64,000 nucleotides of DNA from Piscinibacter sp. XHJ-5 (lineage in GTDB: Bacteria > Pseudomonadota > Gammaproteobacteria > Burkholderiales > Burkholderiaceae_C). The stretch lies in NCBI RefSeq assembly GCF_029855045.1, contig NZ_CP123228.1:3162001-3226000 (forward strand), read 5' to 3'. The notes beneath the pieces were generated by a model. The model worked only from the letters and a program-made list of their open reading frames with translations, was not told where the DNA came from and did no database searches. The position numbers and the translations under genes are program-made. Positions 52,182-62,357 of this stretch are shown here, one piece after another. Positions within the stretch are counted from its first letter, which is position 1; the number at the start of each line of letters is the position of its first letter.

Positions 52182-53486
52182 ATGAAATTCGCCTTCCCGC
52201 TCGCGCTCGCCACCTTCTCGCTCTGCGGCTCGGCGGGCGCCGCCACCGAGCTCGTCATCGCCACCGTGAACAACGGCCACATGATCGAGATGCAGAAGCT
52301 GGGCAAGCACTTCGAGCAGGCCAATCCCGACATCAAGCTCAAGTGGGTGACGCTCGAAGAGGGCGTGCTGCGCCAGCGCGTCACCACCGACATCGCCACC
52401 AAGGGCGGGCAGTTCGACATCATGACCATCGGCATGTACGAGACGCCGATCTGGGGCAAGAAGGGCTGGCTGCAGGAGATCAAGCCCGACGCCGCCTACG
52501 ACGTCGACGACCTGCTGCCGGCGATCCGCGACGGCCTGACCGCGAACGGCAAGCTCTACGCCGCGCCGTTCTACGGCGAGAGCTCGATGACGATGTACCG
52601 CGCCGACCTGGTGAAGGCGGCCGGCGCCACGCTGCCCGACAACCCCACCTGGGAGCAGGCGCGCGACATCGCCGCCAAGGTGCACAACCCCGCCAAGGGC
52701 GTGTACGGCATCTGCCTGCGCGGCAAGCCCGGCTGGGGCGACAACATGGCCTTCCTGACCACCATGGTCAACACCTTCGGCGGCCAGTGGTTCGACGTGA
52801 GCTGGAAGCCGCAGATCGATACCAAGCCGTGGAAGGACGCCGTCGGCTTCTACGTCGACATGATGAAGAAGTACGGCCCGCCCGGCGCCTCGGCCAACAG
52901 CTTCAACGAGAACCTCGCGCTGTTCAACGAAGGCAAGTGCGGCATGTGGGTCGACGCCACCATCGCCGCTTCCTTTGTCAGCGATCCCAAGCAGAGCAAG
53001 GTGGCCGACAAGGTGGCCTTCGCGCAGGCGCCGACGGCAGTGACGCCCAAGGGCGCGAACTGGCTGTGGGCCTGGGCGCTGGCGATCCCGGCCAGCTCGC
53101 AGAAGAGCGAGGCAGCGCAGAAGTTCATCCGCTGGGCGACGTCGAAGGACTACGTGAAGCTGGTCGGCAAGGAAGTCGGCTGGGGCAGCGTGCCGACGGG
53201 AACGCGCAAGAGCACCTATGCGACGCCCGAGTTCCAGAAGGCGGCCCGCTTCGCCGAGGCCGAGCTGAAGGCGATCAACACCGCCAACCCGAACGACAGC
53301 ACGCTGCCCAAGAGCCCGTATGTCGGCGTGCAGTTCGCGGCCATCCCCGAGTTCCAGGCGATCGGCATCGCGGTGGGCCAGCAGATGAGCGCGGCGCTGT
53401 CGGGCAAGGTGAGCATCGACCAGGCGCTGAAGAACTCGCAGGTGTCGGCCGAGCGCGAGATGAAGAAGGCCGGCTACTACAAGTAG
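52182..53486 (+). CDS. smoE: Polyol ABC transporter substrate-binding protein (SmoE/MtlE type)
   Basis: A 434-residue periplasmic binding protein with signal peptide (MKFAFPLALATFSLCGSAGA) and an AGGAGA ribosome-binding site. The mature protein has the extracellular solute-binding family 1 fold: TELVIATVNNGHMIEMQKLG, GGQFDIMTIGMYETPIWGKKGWL and YAAPFYGESSMTMYRADL. These sequences and the following permeases match sorbitol/mannitol transporters of Rhodobacter and Pseudomonas. Exact polyol specificity is not readable. A strong hairpin lies between this gene and the first permease. Confidence 0.88.
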   Translation: MKFAFPLALATFSLCGSAGAATELVIATVNNGHMIEMQKLGKHFEQANPDIKLKWVTLEEGVLRQRVTTDIATKGGQFDIMTIGMYETPIWGKKGWLQEIKPDAAYDVDDLLPAIRDGLTANGKLYAAPFYGESSMTMYRADLVKAAGATLPDNPTWEQARDIAAKVHNPAKGVYGICLRGKPGWGDNMAFLTTMVNTFGGQWFDVSWKPQIDTKPWKDAVGFYVDMMKKYGPPGASANSFNENLALFNEGKCGMWVDATIAASFVSDPKQSKVADKVAFAQAPTAVTPKGANWLWAWALAIPASSQKSEAAQKFIRWATSKDYVKLVGKEVGWGSVPTGTRKSTYATPEFQKAARFAEAELKAINTANPNDSTLPKSPYVGVQFAAIPEFQAIGIAVGQQMSAALSGKVSIDQALKNSQVSAEREMKKAGYYK

Positions 53487-53508
53487 GGCGAGGCGCCGCG
53501 AAACGAAG

Positions 53509-53537
53509 CCCCGGCGTGCGAGGCCCGCATGCCGGGG
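53509..53537 (+). terminator. Intercistronic hairpin after the binding-protein gene
   Basis: CCCCGGCGTGCG (53509-53520) and CGCATGCCGGGG (53526-53537) pair over 12 bp with one G-U wobble and loop AGGCC. It lies 22 bp after the smoE stop, with no U-tract. In ABC transporter operons such hairpins often keep the binding-protein mRNA more abundant than the permease mRNA. Confidence 0.65.
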
Positions 53538-53564
53538 TCGTCAGGCCAACCCACGGAGCCCGTC

Positions 53565-54485
53565 ATGTCCGTCGCCATCGCCACCGTCGCGCCGCCTGCG
53601 GCCAGCGCCGCGAAGCAGCAGCGAACCGCCAGCCGCTTCCTTCCCCGCATCCTGCTTGCTCCCGCCGTCGTCACGCTCTTCCTCTGGATGATCGTGCCGC
53701 TGGTGATGACGATCTACTTCTCGCTGATTCGCTACAACCTCATGCAGCCGGGCGAGCACGGCTTCATCGGCCTGGCGAACTACGAGTTCTTCGTCACCGA
53801 CCCGTCGTTCGGCACCGCCGTGGTCAACACCGCGCTGCTGCTGGGCAGTGTCATCGCCATCACGGTCGTCGGCGGGGTGGCGCTGGCGCTGCTGATCGAC
53901 GAGCCTTTCCCCGGCCGCGGCCTGGTGCGCGTGCTGCTCATCTCGCCCTTCTTCGTCATGCCCACGGTGAACGCGCTGCTGTGGAAGCACATGATGATGA
54001 ATCCCATCTACGGCGTGCTGGCCGAGGTGTGGCGCTTCTTCGGCGCCGAGCCGGTCGACTTCATGACCGACTGGCCGCTGGGCAGCGTCATCGTGATGGT
54101 GGCCTGGCAGTGGCTGCCGTTCGCGACGCTGATCTTCATGACGGCGCTGCAGTCGATGAACCGCGAGCAGCTCGAGGCCGCGCGCATGGACGGCGCCAAC
54201 TACCCTCAGCAGCTGCGCTACCTCGTGCTGCCCCACCTCGCGCGCTCGATCGCGGTGGTCATCATGATCGAGATGATCTTCCTGATGAGCGTGTTCGCGG
54301 AGATCTTCACCACCACCGGCGGCGGTCCGGGCGACGCGAGCACCAACGTGGCGTTCCTGATCTTCAAGCAGGCGCTGCTGAACTTCGATGCGGGTGTCGC
54401 GTCGGCGGGCGCGCTGTTCGCAGTGCTGCTGGCCAACATCGCGGCGGTGTTTCTCATTCGCCTGGTCGGCAAGAACCTGGATTGA
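53565..54485 (+). CDS. smoF: Polyol ABC transporter permease (SmoF/MtlF type)
   Basis: A 306-residue MalF-type permease with six helices after a polar N-terminus (RILLAPAVVTLFLWMIVPLVMTI begins the first). The EAA loop is EQLEAARMDGANYPQQLRYLVLPHLARSI, which contacts the ATPase. The C-terminus is FLIRLVGKNLD. ATG 53565 (MSVAIATVAPP) is preferred to 53529. It is 4 bp from the next permease. Confidence 0.88.
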   Translation: MSVAIATVAPPAASAAKQQRTASRFLPRILLAPAVVTLFLWMIVPLVMTIYFSLIRYNLMQPGEHGFIGLANYEFFVTDPSFGTAVVNTALLLGSVIAITVVGGVALALLIDEPFPGRGLVRVLLISPFFVMPTVNALLWKHMMMNPIYGVLAEVWRFFGAEPVDFMTDWPLGSVIVMVAWQWLPFATLIFMTALQSMNREQLEAARMDGANYPQQLRYLVLPHLARSIAVVIMIEMIFLMSVFAEIFTTTGGGPGDASTNVAFLIFKQALLNFDAGVASAGALFAVLLANIAAVFLIRLVGKNLD

Positions 54486-54489
54486 CACG

Positions 54490-55320
54490 ATGGCACACGC
54501 TGCACGTCTTCCGCTGGCCCTGGCCGTGCGCACGGCCGCCGCCTGGACCATCACGCTGCTGATCTTCTTCCCGCTCGGCTGGCTGGTGCTGACGGCCTTC
54601 AAGACCGAACTGCAGGCGATCGCGGTGCCGCCGCTGCTGGTGTTCGAGCCCACGCTGGCCAACTTCAGCGAGGTGCAGCAGCGCAGCGACTACCTGCTGT
54701 ACGCGCAGAACTCGCTGGTGACCAGCATCGCCTCCACGCTGCTGGGCCTGGCGATCGCCGCGCCGGCGGCGTACTCGATGGCCTTCTTCCGCAGCCGCCG
54801 CACGCGCGACCTGCTGATGTGGATGCTGTCGACCAAGATGATGCCGGCCGTCGGCGCGCTGGTGCCGATCTACGTGATCGCGCAGACCGCAGGCCTGCTC
54901 GACACGCGGCTCGCGCTGATCGTGGTGTTCACGCTGTCCAACCTGCCGATCATGGTGTGGATGCTGTACTCGCAGTTCAAGGACATCCCGCCGGAGATCC
55001 TCGAAGCGGCGCGCATGGACGGCGCCACGCTGTGGCAGGAGTTCACGCGGGTGCTGCTGCCGCTGGCGATGGGCGGGCTCGCCGCCACCGGCCTGCTGTG
55101 CCTGGTGCTGAGCTGGAACGAGGCCTTCTGGTCGCTCAACCTCAGCTCGGCCAAGGCCGGCACGCTGGCCACGCTGATCGCGTCGTATTCGAGCCCCGAA
55201 GGCCTGTTCTGGGCCAAGCTGTCGGCCGCCTCGCTGATGGCCATCGCGCCCATCGTGGTGTTCGGCTGGTTCAGCCAGAAGCAGCTCGTCCAAGGCCTGA
55301 CCTTCGGCGCCGTGAAATGA
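54490..55320 (+). CDS. smoG: Polyol ABC transporter permease (SmoG/MtlG type)
   Basis: A 276-residue MalG-type permease with six helices (TITLLIFFPLGWLVLTAFKT first). The EAA loop is PPEILEAARMDGATLWQEFTRVLLPLAM. SLVTSIASTLLGLAIAAPAAYSMAFF and STKMMPAVGALVPIYVIAQ are typical of SmoG/MtlG. It pairs with the SmoF-type permease. Confidence 0.9.
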   Translation: MAHAARLPLALAVRTAAAWTITLLIFFPLGWLVLTAFKTELQAIAVPPLLVFEPTLANFSEVQQRSDYLLYAQNSLVTSIASTLLGLAIAAPAAYSMAFFRSRRTRDLLMWMLSTKMMPAVGALVPIYVIAQTAGLLDTRLALIVVFTLSNLPIMVWMLYSQFKDIPPEILEAARMDGATLWQEFTRVLLPLAMGGLAATGLLCLVLSWNEAFWSLNLSSAKAGTLATLIASYSSPEGLFWAKLSAASLMAIAPIVVFGWFSQKQLVQGLTFGAVK

Positions 55321-55355
55321 CCCACCCCCGAAATCGGATGAAAGAGGAGAGGGAC

Positions 55356-56390
<1,035 letters not shown>

Positions 56391-56399
56391 TCCCTGCCG

Positions 56400-57806
56400 A
56401 TGCCCACCTCGACACCATCCCCGCTCGTGATCCTGCATCTCGGGCTGGGCTCCTTTCACCGCGCCCACGAGGCGGTCTATCTGCAGCGCCTGATCGACGC
56501 AGGCGACGACAGCTGGATGCTGGCGGCCGGCAACACGCGTCCCGGCATGGAAGACACCATCGCCGCGCTGCAGCGCCAGGGCGGCGCCTACACGCTGGAG
56601 ACGGTGAGCCCCGCCGGCGAGCGCCGCTACCAGCGCATCGCCGCCATTCGCCAGGTCGTGCCGTACGAGCCTTCGCTGGCGACGCTGATCGACCTGGGCG
56701 CAGACCCGCGCACGCGCATCGTCTCGTTCACCGTCACCGAGGCCGGCTACTCGCTCGACTCGCACGATCGGCTGGACCTGGGTGCGCCGGAGCTCGCGGC
56801 AGACCTCGAACGTGCGCGCGACGGCCTGCCCGGAGGCACCGTGTACGGTGCGCTCACCGCCATCCTGCGGGAGCGGCGACTGCGCGAGGCCGGCCCGCTC
56901 ACCTTGCTGTGCTGCGACAACCTGCGCCACAACGGCGATCGCGCGCGCAGCGGGCTGCTGCAGTTCATCGAGGTGGTCGGCGACCTGGCGCTGCTGGAGT
57001 GGGTGAGCCGTTCGACGAGCTGCCCCAACGCGATGGTCGATCGCATCACGCCGCGGCCGACGCCCGACGTGGCCGGGCGCGTGCGGGCGGCGACCGGCTG
57101 GGCCGACGATGCGCCCGTCATGGCCGAGAGCTTCATCCAGTGGGTGATCGAGGACGACTTCGTTGCCGGACGGCCCGCCTGGGAGTCCGTGGGCGTGCAG
57201 ATGGTGCAGGCCGTGGATCCGTACGAGGAGGCGAAGATCCGCGTGCTCAACGCCACCCATGCCGGCATCGCGTGGGCCGGCACGCTTGCCGGCCTCGACT
57301 TCATCCACGAAGGGATGCAGGACGCGGCGATCCGCCGCATGGCCCACGACTACGTGACCGAGGACGCGATCCCCGTGCTGCAGCCCAGTCCCATCGACCT
57401 GCACGCCTATCGCGACGTGGTGCTCGAGCGCTTCGGCAATCCGGCGATCCGTGACACCAACCAGCGCGTCGCCATGGACGGCTTCGCCAAGATTCCCGGC
57501 TTCATCGCGCCCACCCTCCGCGAGCGGCTGGCGCGCGGCCACAGCATCGCTTGCGTGGCGATGCTGCCGGCACTCTTCCTGGCGTACCTGCGCCGCTGGC
57601 ACACCGGGCGCCTGCCGCACGCGTATCACGACCAGGCGATGGACCCGGTGGCCGGGCACGCGCTGTTCACCGGCGACGACGCGGTGCTGGCCTTCTGTCG
57701 CGACGCGTCGCTGTGGGGGCCGCTGGCAGGCGACGCGCGCCTCGTCGAGGCCTTGCGCGATGCGGCCGGACGAGTCGATCGATTCATCGAGGAACACCAG
57801 GCATGA
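56400..57806 (+). CDS. Mannitol dehydrogenase-family enzyme, probably D-arabinitol 4-dehydrogenase
   Basis: A 468-residue long-chain polyol dehydrogenase oxidising a D-polyol to the ketose with NAD. The nucleotide-binding start is LVILHLGLGSFHRAHEAVYL; DRITPRPT and KIRVLNATHAGIAWAG carry the catalytic K-x4-N-x2-H pattern. Both mannitol 2-dehydrogenase and D-arabinitol 4-dehydrogenase (DalD) share these. Length, the starting sequence and the partner SDR favour DalD, giving D-xylulose, but this is not certain. It starts 9 bp after smoK. Confidence 0.82.
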   Translation: MPTSTPSPLVILHLGLGSFHRAHEAVYLQRLIDAGDDSWMLAAGNTRPGMEDTIAALQRQGGAYTLETVSPAGERRYQRIAAIRQVVPYEPSLATLIDLGADPRTRIVSFTVTEAGYSLDSHDRLDLGAPELAADLERARDGLPGGTVYGALTAILRERRLREAGPLTLLCCDNLRHNGDRARSGLLQFIEVVGDLALLEWVSRSTSCPNAMVDRITPRPTPDVAGRVRAATGWADDAPVMAESFIQWVIEDDFVAGRPAWESVGVQMVQAVDPYEEAKIRVLNATHAGIAWAGTLAGLDFIHEGMQDAAIRRMAHDYVTEDAIPVLQPSPIDLHAYRDVVLERFGNPAIRDTNQRVAMDGFAKIPGFIAPTLRERLARGHSIACVAMLPALFLAYLRRWHTGRLPHAYHDQAMDPVAGHALFTGDDAVLAFCRDASLWGPLAGDARLVEALRDAAGRVDRFIEEHQA

Positions 57807-58573
57807 CGGGACGATTGCACGGCAGGCACGCGCTGCTCACCGGCGCGGGGGGAGGCATCGGCCTCGCGGTGGCGCAGGCTTTCCTGGACGAGGGTGCGCA
57901 CTGCACGCTGGTCGACCTGGCGCCGCAAGCGCCCGACGCGATGCCGCGCACCGGGCGCTGGCACTACCTGGCCGCCGATGTCGCCAGGACCGGCGAGATC
58001 GATGGGCTCGTCGACGCGGCCCGCGAGCGTTTCGGCCCGATCGACGTGCTCTTCAACAACGCCGCTGTGTTCGACATGGCGCCCCTGCTGGACAGCGACG
58101 AGGCCATGTACGAGCGGCTCTTCGCGGTGAACGTGAAAGGCGCCTTCTTCGTGATGCAGAAGGTGCTGGCGCAGATGGTGCACGCCGGCCGGCGCGGGAC
58201 GGTCATCAACATGGCCTCGCAGGCGGGGCGCCGCGGCGAGGCGCTGGTGTCGCACTACTGCGCCAGCAAGGCGGCGGTGATCAGCTACACCCAGTCGGCG
58301 GCCCTCGCGATGGCTCCGCACGGCATCCGCGTCAACGCCATCGCGCCCGGCGTCATCGCCACGCCGATGTGGTCGCGGGTCGACGCCCTGTTCGCCCGGT
58401 ACGAGAATCTGCCGCTGGGCGAGAAGAAGCGGCGCGTGGGCGAGGCGGTGCCCCTGGGCCGCATGGGCGAGCCCCATGACCTCTGCGGCGCGGCCGTTTT
58501 CCTCGCCAGCGACGAGGCTTCGTATATCACCGCACAGACACTCAACGTCGATGGTGGCAACGTGATGAGCTGA
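57803..58573 (+). CDS. Short-chain polyol dehydrogenase (sorbitol/galactitol dehydrogenase type, SmoS-like)
   Basis: A 256-residue SDR with cofactor motif TGAGGGIG, NNAA, catalytic Ser in NMASQAG, and Y-x3-K as YCASKAA. The acidic residue after strand 2 (TLVDLA) predicts NAD specificity. It resembles SmoS-type sorbitol dehydrogenases that oxidise D-sorbitol to fructose. The ATG overlaps the upstream dehydrogenase stop. With the first dehydrogenase the operon can handle at least two polyols. Confidence 0.85.
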   Translation: MTGRLHGRHALLTGAGGGIGLAVAQAFLDEGAHCTLVDLAPQAPDAMPRTGRWHYLAADVARTGEIDGLVDAARERFGPIDVLFNNAAVFDMAPLLDSDEAMYERLFAVNVKGAFFVMQKVLAQMVHAGRRGTVINMASQAGRRGEALVSHYCASKAAVISYTQSAALAMAPHGIRVNAIAPGVIATPMWSRVDALFARYENLPLGEKKRRVGEAVPLGRMGEPHDLCGAAVFLASDEASYITAQTLNVDGGNVMS

Positions 58574-58583
58574 GACCCAAGCG

Positions 58584-59519
58584 ATGACCGCTTCCCGCCG
58601 CCATCTCCCGCGCCAGCTCAGGCCCGAGCTCGAGCACGACTTGTCGCGCAGCCCGACGCTGGGCTACGAGCCGGTCGCCGAGACGGGCGTCATCCGGTGC
58701 CTGTCGCATGGCTTTCCGACGCCGCTGGCGCGCTGGCACTACCACGACGAGTACGAGCTGCATCTCATCGTCGCGACCTCGGGCAAGGCCTTCGTCGGCG
58801 ACTGGATCGGGCAGTTCCAGCCCGGCCACCTGGTGCTCACCGGCCCGCGCCTGCCGCACAACTGGCTGTCCACGGATCTGCCCGGCGGCAGCGTGGCGGA
58901 GCGCGACCTCGTCGTCCAGTTCGCGCATGAGCCGATCGCGCAGGCGGCGGTGCACCTGCCCGAGCTGGCGGAGGTGCTGCCGCTGCTCGAACGCGCGCGC
59001 CACGGGATCGAGTTCTTCGGGCTGGCGGAGCAGGCGCGGCAGCATTGGCAGCGCACCAAGGCCAACCGCGGGCTCGCGCGGCTGAGCGCCTTCTGCGCCT
59101 ACCTGTGCGAGCTGGCGGCCTGCACCGACTACCGGCTGCTGTCGAACGCGCAGCTGCAGGGCGTGGACGACGACCATTCGGCCGACCAGATCAACGCGGT
59201 GGTCAGCCGCATCACCGAGCAGCTCGGGCAGCCGCTGTCGGCCGCTCAGATGGCTGCCGAGCTGGGCATGACCGAGAGCCGCTTCAGCCGCTTCTTCCGC
59301 CGCGCCACCGGCAACACCTTCACCGATTTCGTCAATCGCGTGCGCATCAACCGCGCTTGCCAGCTGCTGATGGAATCGGACCGGCAGATCACCGACATCT
59401 GCTACGACGTGGGCTTCAACAACGTCTCCAACTTCAACCGCCGCTTCCTCGACATCAAGGGCATGACCCCGCGCGAGTTCCGGCGCGACGTCGACCATCG
59501 CTTCGGCGGGAGGCACTGA
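58584..59519 (+). CDS. AraC-family regulator of the polyol operon
   Basis: A 311-residue regulator. The N-terminal cupin-like sensor domain contains LARWHYHDEYELHLIVATSG and FQPGHLVLTGPRLPHNW. The C-terminal pair of helix-turn-helix units spans about residues 205-305: LSAAQMAAELGMTESRFSRFFR and DICYDVGFNNVSNFNRRFLDIKG, then MTPREFRRDV. It lies 10 bp after the SDR gene, so it is probably co-transcribed and autoregulated, and should activate smoE transcription in response to polyol. Confidence 0.9.
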   Translation: MTASRRHLPRQLRPELEHDLSRSPTLGYEPVAETGVIRCLSHGFPTPLARWHYHDEYELHLIVATSGKAFVGDWIGQFQPGHLVLTGPRLPHNWLSTDLPGGSVAERDLVVQFAHEPIAQAAVHLPELAEVLPLLERARHGIEFFGLAEQARQHWQRTKANRGLARLSAFCAYLCELAACTDYRLLSNAQLQGVDDDHSADQINAVVSRITEQLGQPLSAAQMAAELGMTESRFSRFFRRATGNTFTDFVNRVRINRACQLLMESDRQITDICYDVGFNNVSNFNRRFLDIKGMTPREFRRDVDHRFGGRH

Positions 59520-59544
59520 GCTCGCAGCCGCCATAATCGCGCGC

Positions 59545-60882
59545 ATGAATCGCGCAACCGCCTCCGGGCTGCATCGTGTCGTGATCGTCGGTGGTGGAGC
59601 GGGGGGCCTGGAGCTCGCCACCCAGCTCGGCGACAAGCTGGGCCGCAAGGGCCTCGCCCAGGTCACCCTGATCGAGAAGGCTCGCACCCATTTCTGGAAG
59701 CCGCACCTGCACGAGATCGCGGCTGGATCCGTCGACCTGCACACGCGCTCCGTCGACTACCTCGCGCAGTCGCACTGGCACTGCTTCCGCTACCGCATGG
59801 GCGAGATGATCGGCCTGGACCGCGCACGCCGCGAGGTGCACGTCGCGCCGTACTACGACGAGGAAGAGGGCGAGCAGGTCACCGGCGCCCGTGTCTTCGG
59901 CTACGACACGCTCGTGATGGCGGTGGGCAGCCAGAACAACGACTTCGGCACGCCGGGCGTGCAGGAGCACGCGATCCTCCTCGAGACGCCCGCGCAGGCC
60001 GATCGGTTCCACCGCCGTCTCGTCAACGCCTGCGTGCGTGCACATGCGCAGCCCAAGCCGCTCGGCCCCGAGCAGCTGCAGGCCGCGGTCATCGGCGGGG
60101 GCGCCACCGGCGTCGAGCTGGTGGCCGAGCTGCACAAGGCCACGCGCACGCTGGTGTCCTACGGCCTCGACCGCATCGACCCCGAGCGCGACATCAAGCT
60201 CAACCTCATCGAGGCGGGACCGCGCATCCTGCCGGCGCTGCCCGAGCGGATCGCATCTGCGGCGCTGAAGCTGCTGCACTCGCTGCAGGTGAGCGTGCGC
60301 ACCGGGGCCAAGGTCACGGCGGTCACCGGCAACGGGGTGGAGCTCGAAGGCGGCGAGACGATTCCGGCCGAGCTGGTGGTGTGGGCCGCCGGGGTCAAGG
60401 GTCCCGATTTCCTGAAGAACCTCGACGGCCTCGAGACCAATCGCATCAACCAGCTGGTCGTGCGTCCGACGCTGCAGTCGTCCCGCGACGACGACGTGTT
60501 CGCCATCGGCGACTGCGCGGCCGCGCCGTGGGTGGGCCGTCCCGAGGGCAGCATCGTGCCGCCGCGCGCGCAGGCGGCGCATCAGCAGGCCTCGCACCTG
60601 GTCAAGCAGATCCGGCGGCGCCTGCGCGGCGAAGCGCTGAAGCCTTGGCGCTATCGCGACTTCGGCTCGCTGGTGTCGCTGGGCGAGTACTCGACCGTCG
60701 GCAACCTGATGGGCGCGCTGTCGGGCAAGAACCTGTGGGTCGAAGGCATCTTCGCGCGCTGGATGTACCTCTCGCTCTACAAGCTGCACGAGCTGGCCTT
60801 GCACGGGTGGTGGAAGACCAGCCTGGGCACGGCTGCGCGCGTGATCGCGCGCAGCACCGAGCCGCGCGTCAAGCTCCATTGA
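59545..60882 (+). CDS. ndh: Type II NADH:quinone oxidoreductase (NDH-2)
   Basis: A 445-residue peripheral membrane flavoprotein that oxidises NADH and reduces quinone without pumping protons. Two dinucleotide folds are visible: FAD at VVIVGGGAGGLELATQLG and NADH at AVIGGGATGVELVAEL. FAIGDCAAAPW and PPRAQAAHQQASHL are standard. The C-terminal hydrophobic, amphipathic end (IFARWMYLSLYKLHELALHG) is the membrane attachment. It probably stands alone. Confidence 0.92.
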   Translation: MNRATASGLHRVVIVGGGAGGLELATQLGDKLGRKGLAQVTLIEKARTHFWKPHLHEIAAGSVDLHTRSVDYLAQSHWHCFRYRMGEMIGLDRARREVHVAPYYDEEEGEQVTGARVFGYDTLVMAVGSQNNDFGTPGVQEHAILLETPAQADRFHRRLVNACVRAHAQPKPLGPEQLQAAVIGGGATGVELVAELHKATRTLVSYGLDRIDPERDIKLNLIEAGPRILPALPERIASAALKLLHSLQVSVRTGAKVTAVTGNGVELEGGETIPAELVVWAAGVKGPDFLKNLDGLETNRINQLVVRPTLQSSRDDDVFAIGDCAAAPWVGRPEGSIVPPRAQAAHQQASHLVKQIRRRLRGEALKPWRYRDFGSLVSLGEYSTVGNLMGALSGKNLWVEGIFARWMYLSLYKLHELALHGWWKTSLGTAARVIARSTEPRVKLH

Positions 60883-60925
60883 CTGGTCTTACCCTGTCCC
60901 CGCAAGCGGGGAGAGGGAGTCAGTC
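60881..60925. repeat. Dispersed GC palindrome in the convergent region, overlapping a coding end
   Basis: The core CCCTGTCCCCG / CGGGGAGAGGG around CAAG (60892-60917) is flanked by GACTG and CAGTC, which extend the dyad. It starts inside the ndh stop codon and is read leftward as the last codons of the arginase-like gene (SLSPLAGTG-stop). It is the same element family as at 30813. It can act as a bidirectional terminator. Confidence 0.75.
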
Positions 60926-61821
60926 GTGCCTTGCTCGAGGCCGCCACCGAGCCCGTCCACCAGCGCCTGGACCAGCGCGCGGCCGGCACTCCCGTCGCGA
61001 TCGAGCCTGGGGTTGTAGATCGTCACTTCGATGCCGACGGCGCGGCCTGACGCACGCGCCGCGCGCAGCACGGCGACCAGCTCCTGCGTCGACAGTCCGT
61101 CCGGCAAGCGATAGTCGACGGCCGGCATGACGGCGTCATCCAGGCAATCGGCATCGAGATGGATGAAGAAGCCCTCGAGCTCGGGGCGGCGCAGCGGCGC
61201 GAGCGCCGCCTCGGCGGCGGCCACCGTACCCAGGCGCCGCACGGCGGCCAGGTCGAAGCGCGGCATGACGGGCGGCAGCGGCTGGCTGCCGTACTGCGCC
61301 TGCTCGTCGGCATCGCGAAAGCCGTACACCACGACGTCTTCGTCCTTCACCAGCGGGCCGCGGCCCTCGATGTCGGTCAGCAGCCGGGGGCCATGGCCCG
61401 TCGCGAAGGCCAGGTCCATCGACGCCGCCTCGCCGTTCGGGTTGACCTCGGGCTGGTAGAAGTCGGCGTGGCCGTCGATGAAGAGCAGTCCGTAGCGTCC
61501 GCGCCGCTTGAGCGCCAGCAGGGGTCCGAGGACGATGGAGCAATCGCCGCCCAGGATCACCGGGAAGGCGCCGCGGTCGAGCACGCTGCCCACGGCATCG
61601 GCCAGCGCCACGGCGTATCGGGCGATCGCCTCGGCATTCAAGGTGCCGGTGCGCGGATCGCGAATGTCGCTGTACGCAAGCGGCTCGACGCGTCCGGCGT
61701 GCCGCGCGGCCAGCCGCTGCGCCAGGCCTTCGTCGAGCAGCCGCTGCGGCAGCAGCTCCACGCCGGAAGGCTTGAGACCGAGGATGGAAGGCGCTTCGAG
61801 GAGGTGGTAGTCCATGGACAT
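60889..61821 (-). CDS. Arginase/agmatinase-superfamily protein with GGDCS in place of GGDHS
   Basis: A 310-residue ureohydrolase-fold protein. Metal-site motifs are VILGGDCSIVLG, LFIDGHADFYQPE and FFIHLDADCLDD. In arginases the first motif is GGDH and its His binds manganese; here it is Cys, so the metal site is altered, as in a subgroup annotated only as arginase family. It may be a guanidino hydrolase of unknown substrate. The C-terminal nine residues come from the dispersed palindrome. The start is ATG 61821 or 61815. Confidence 0.83.
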   Translation of the reverse strand: MSMDYHLLEAPSILGLKPSGVELLPQRLLDEGLAQRLAARHAGRVEPLAYSDIRDPRTGTLNAEAIARYAVALADAVGSVLDRGAFPVILGGDCSIVLGPLLALKRRGRYGLLFIDGHADFYQPEVNPNGEAASMDLAFATGHGPRLLTDIEGRGPLVKDEDVVVYGFRDADEQAQYGSQPLPPVMPRFDLAAVRRLGTVAAAEAALAPLRRPELEGFFIHLDADCLDDAVMPAVDYRLPDGLSTQELVAVLRAARASGRAVGIEVTIYNPRLDRDGSAGRALVQALVDGLGGGLEQGTTDSLSPLAGTG

Positions 61822-61952
61822 GGGGCTGCCACGCCCAAGGCGCCGGCCCATCGGAAACGGGCAACGGACGTGCCCACGCCAGCCGCCGCTCGACGGCGAA
61901 CTCGCATGCCTGCCGGCGATCCAATGCGTGTGTCCAGCAGCAGGACCGTGTC

Positions 61953-62198
61953 GTGACACCGAACAAGCAGATCGCCAAGGGCCTCGGTGGCTGCATGCTG
62001 GTGCCGGGTCCTTCGGCCTACCGGCTCAAGAGCGGCGCCTGGACGCACCATCTCGCCGTCACCGTGTCGCTGCTGCACGCCGAGCCGAGTCTGCGCCGGC
62101 TCGCTGAAGGCGTGCCCATTCCCTGCCATGAGGCCGCGGCGCAAGGCTATCGGCAGGTCCGCTGCTACGACGACGCGGTGGCGCATGGCCTCGTCTAG
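61953..62198 (+). CDS. Hypothetical protein, 81 aa
   Basis: From GTG 61953 with an AGGA upstream, the protein reads MTPNKQIAKGLGGCMLVPGP and continues SAYRLKSGAWTHHLAVTVSL. No signal peptide or membrane helix is seen, and the family is unknown. It is divergent from the arginase-like gene. Coding status is moderately supported by codon pattern and the ribosome-binding site. Confidence 0.45.
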   Translation: MTPNKQIAKGLGGCMLVPGPSAYRLKSGAWTHHLAVTVSLLHAEPSLRRLAEGVPIPCHEAAAQGYRQVRCYDDAVAHGLV

Positions 62199-62357
62199 AG
62201 GCTGAACGAGCGTCGTCGCTCGCCCGCGCGCCGGCCGCATCCGCCAACTCTTGCGCACAAGGCACTGGAAAGGGCCGTCCCATCTCGGGGATGATCGAGG
62301 GGCGGCATGCCGCCGCCGGCGCCTGGGCCTCGCTAGCGCCGTCCTGATGAAGCTCCC

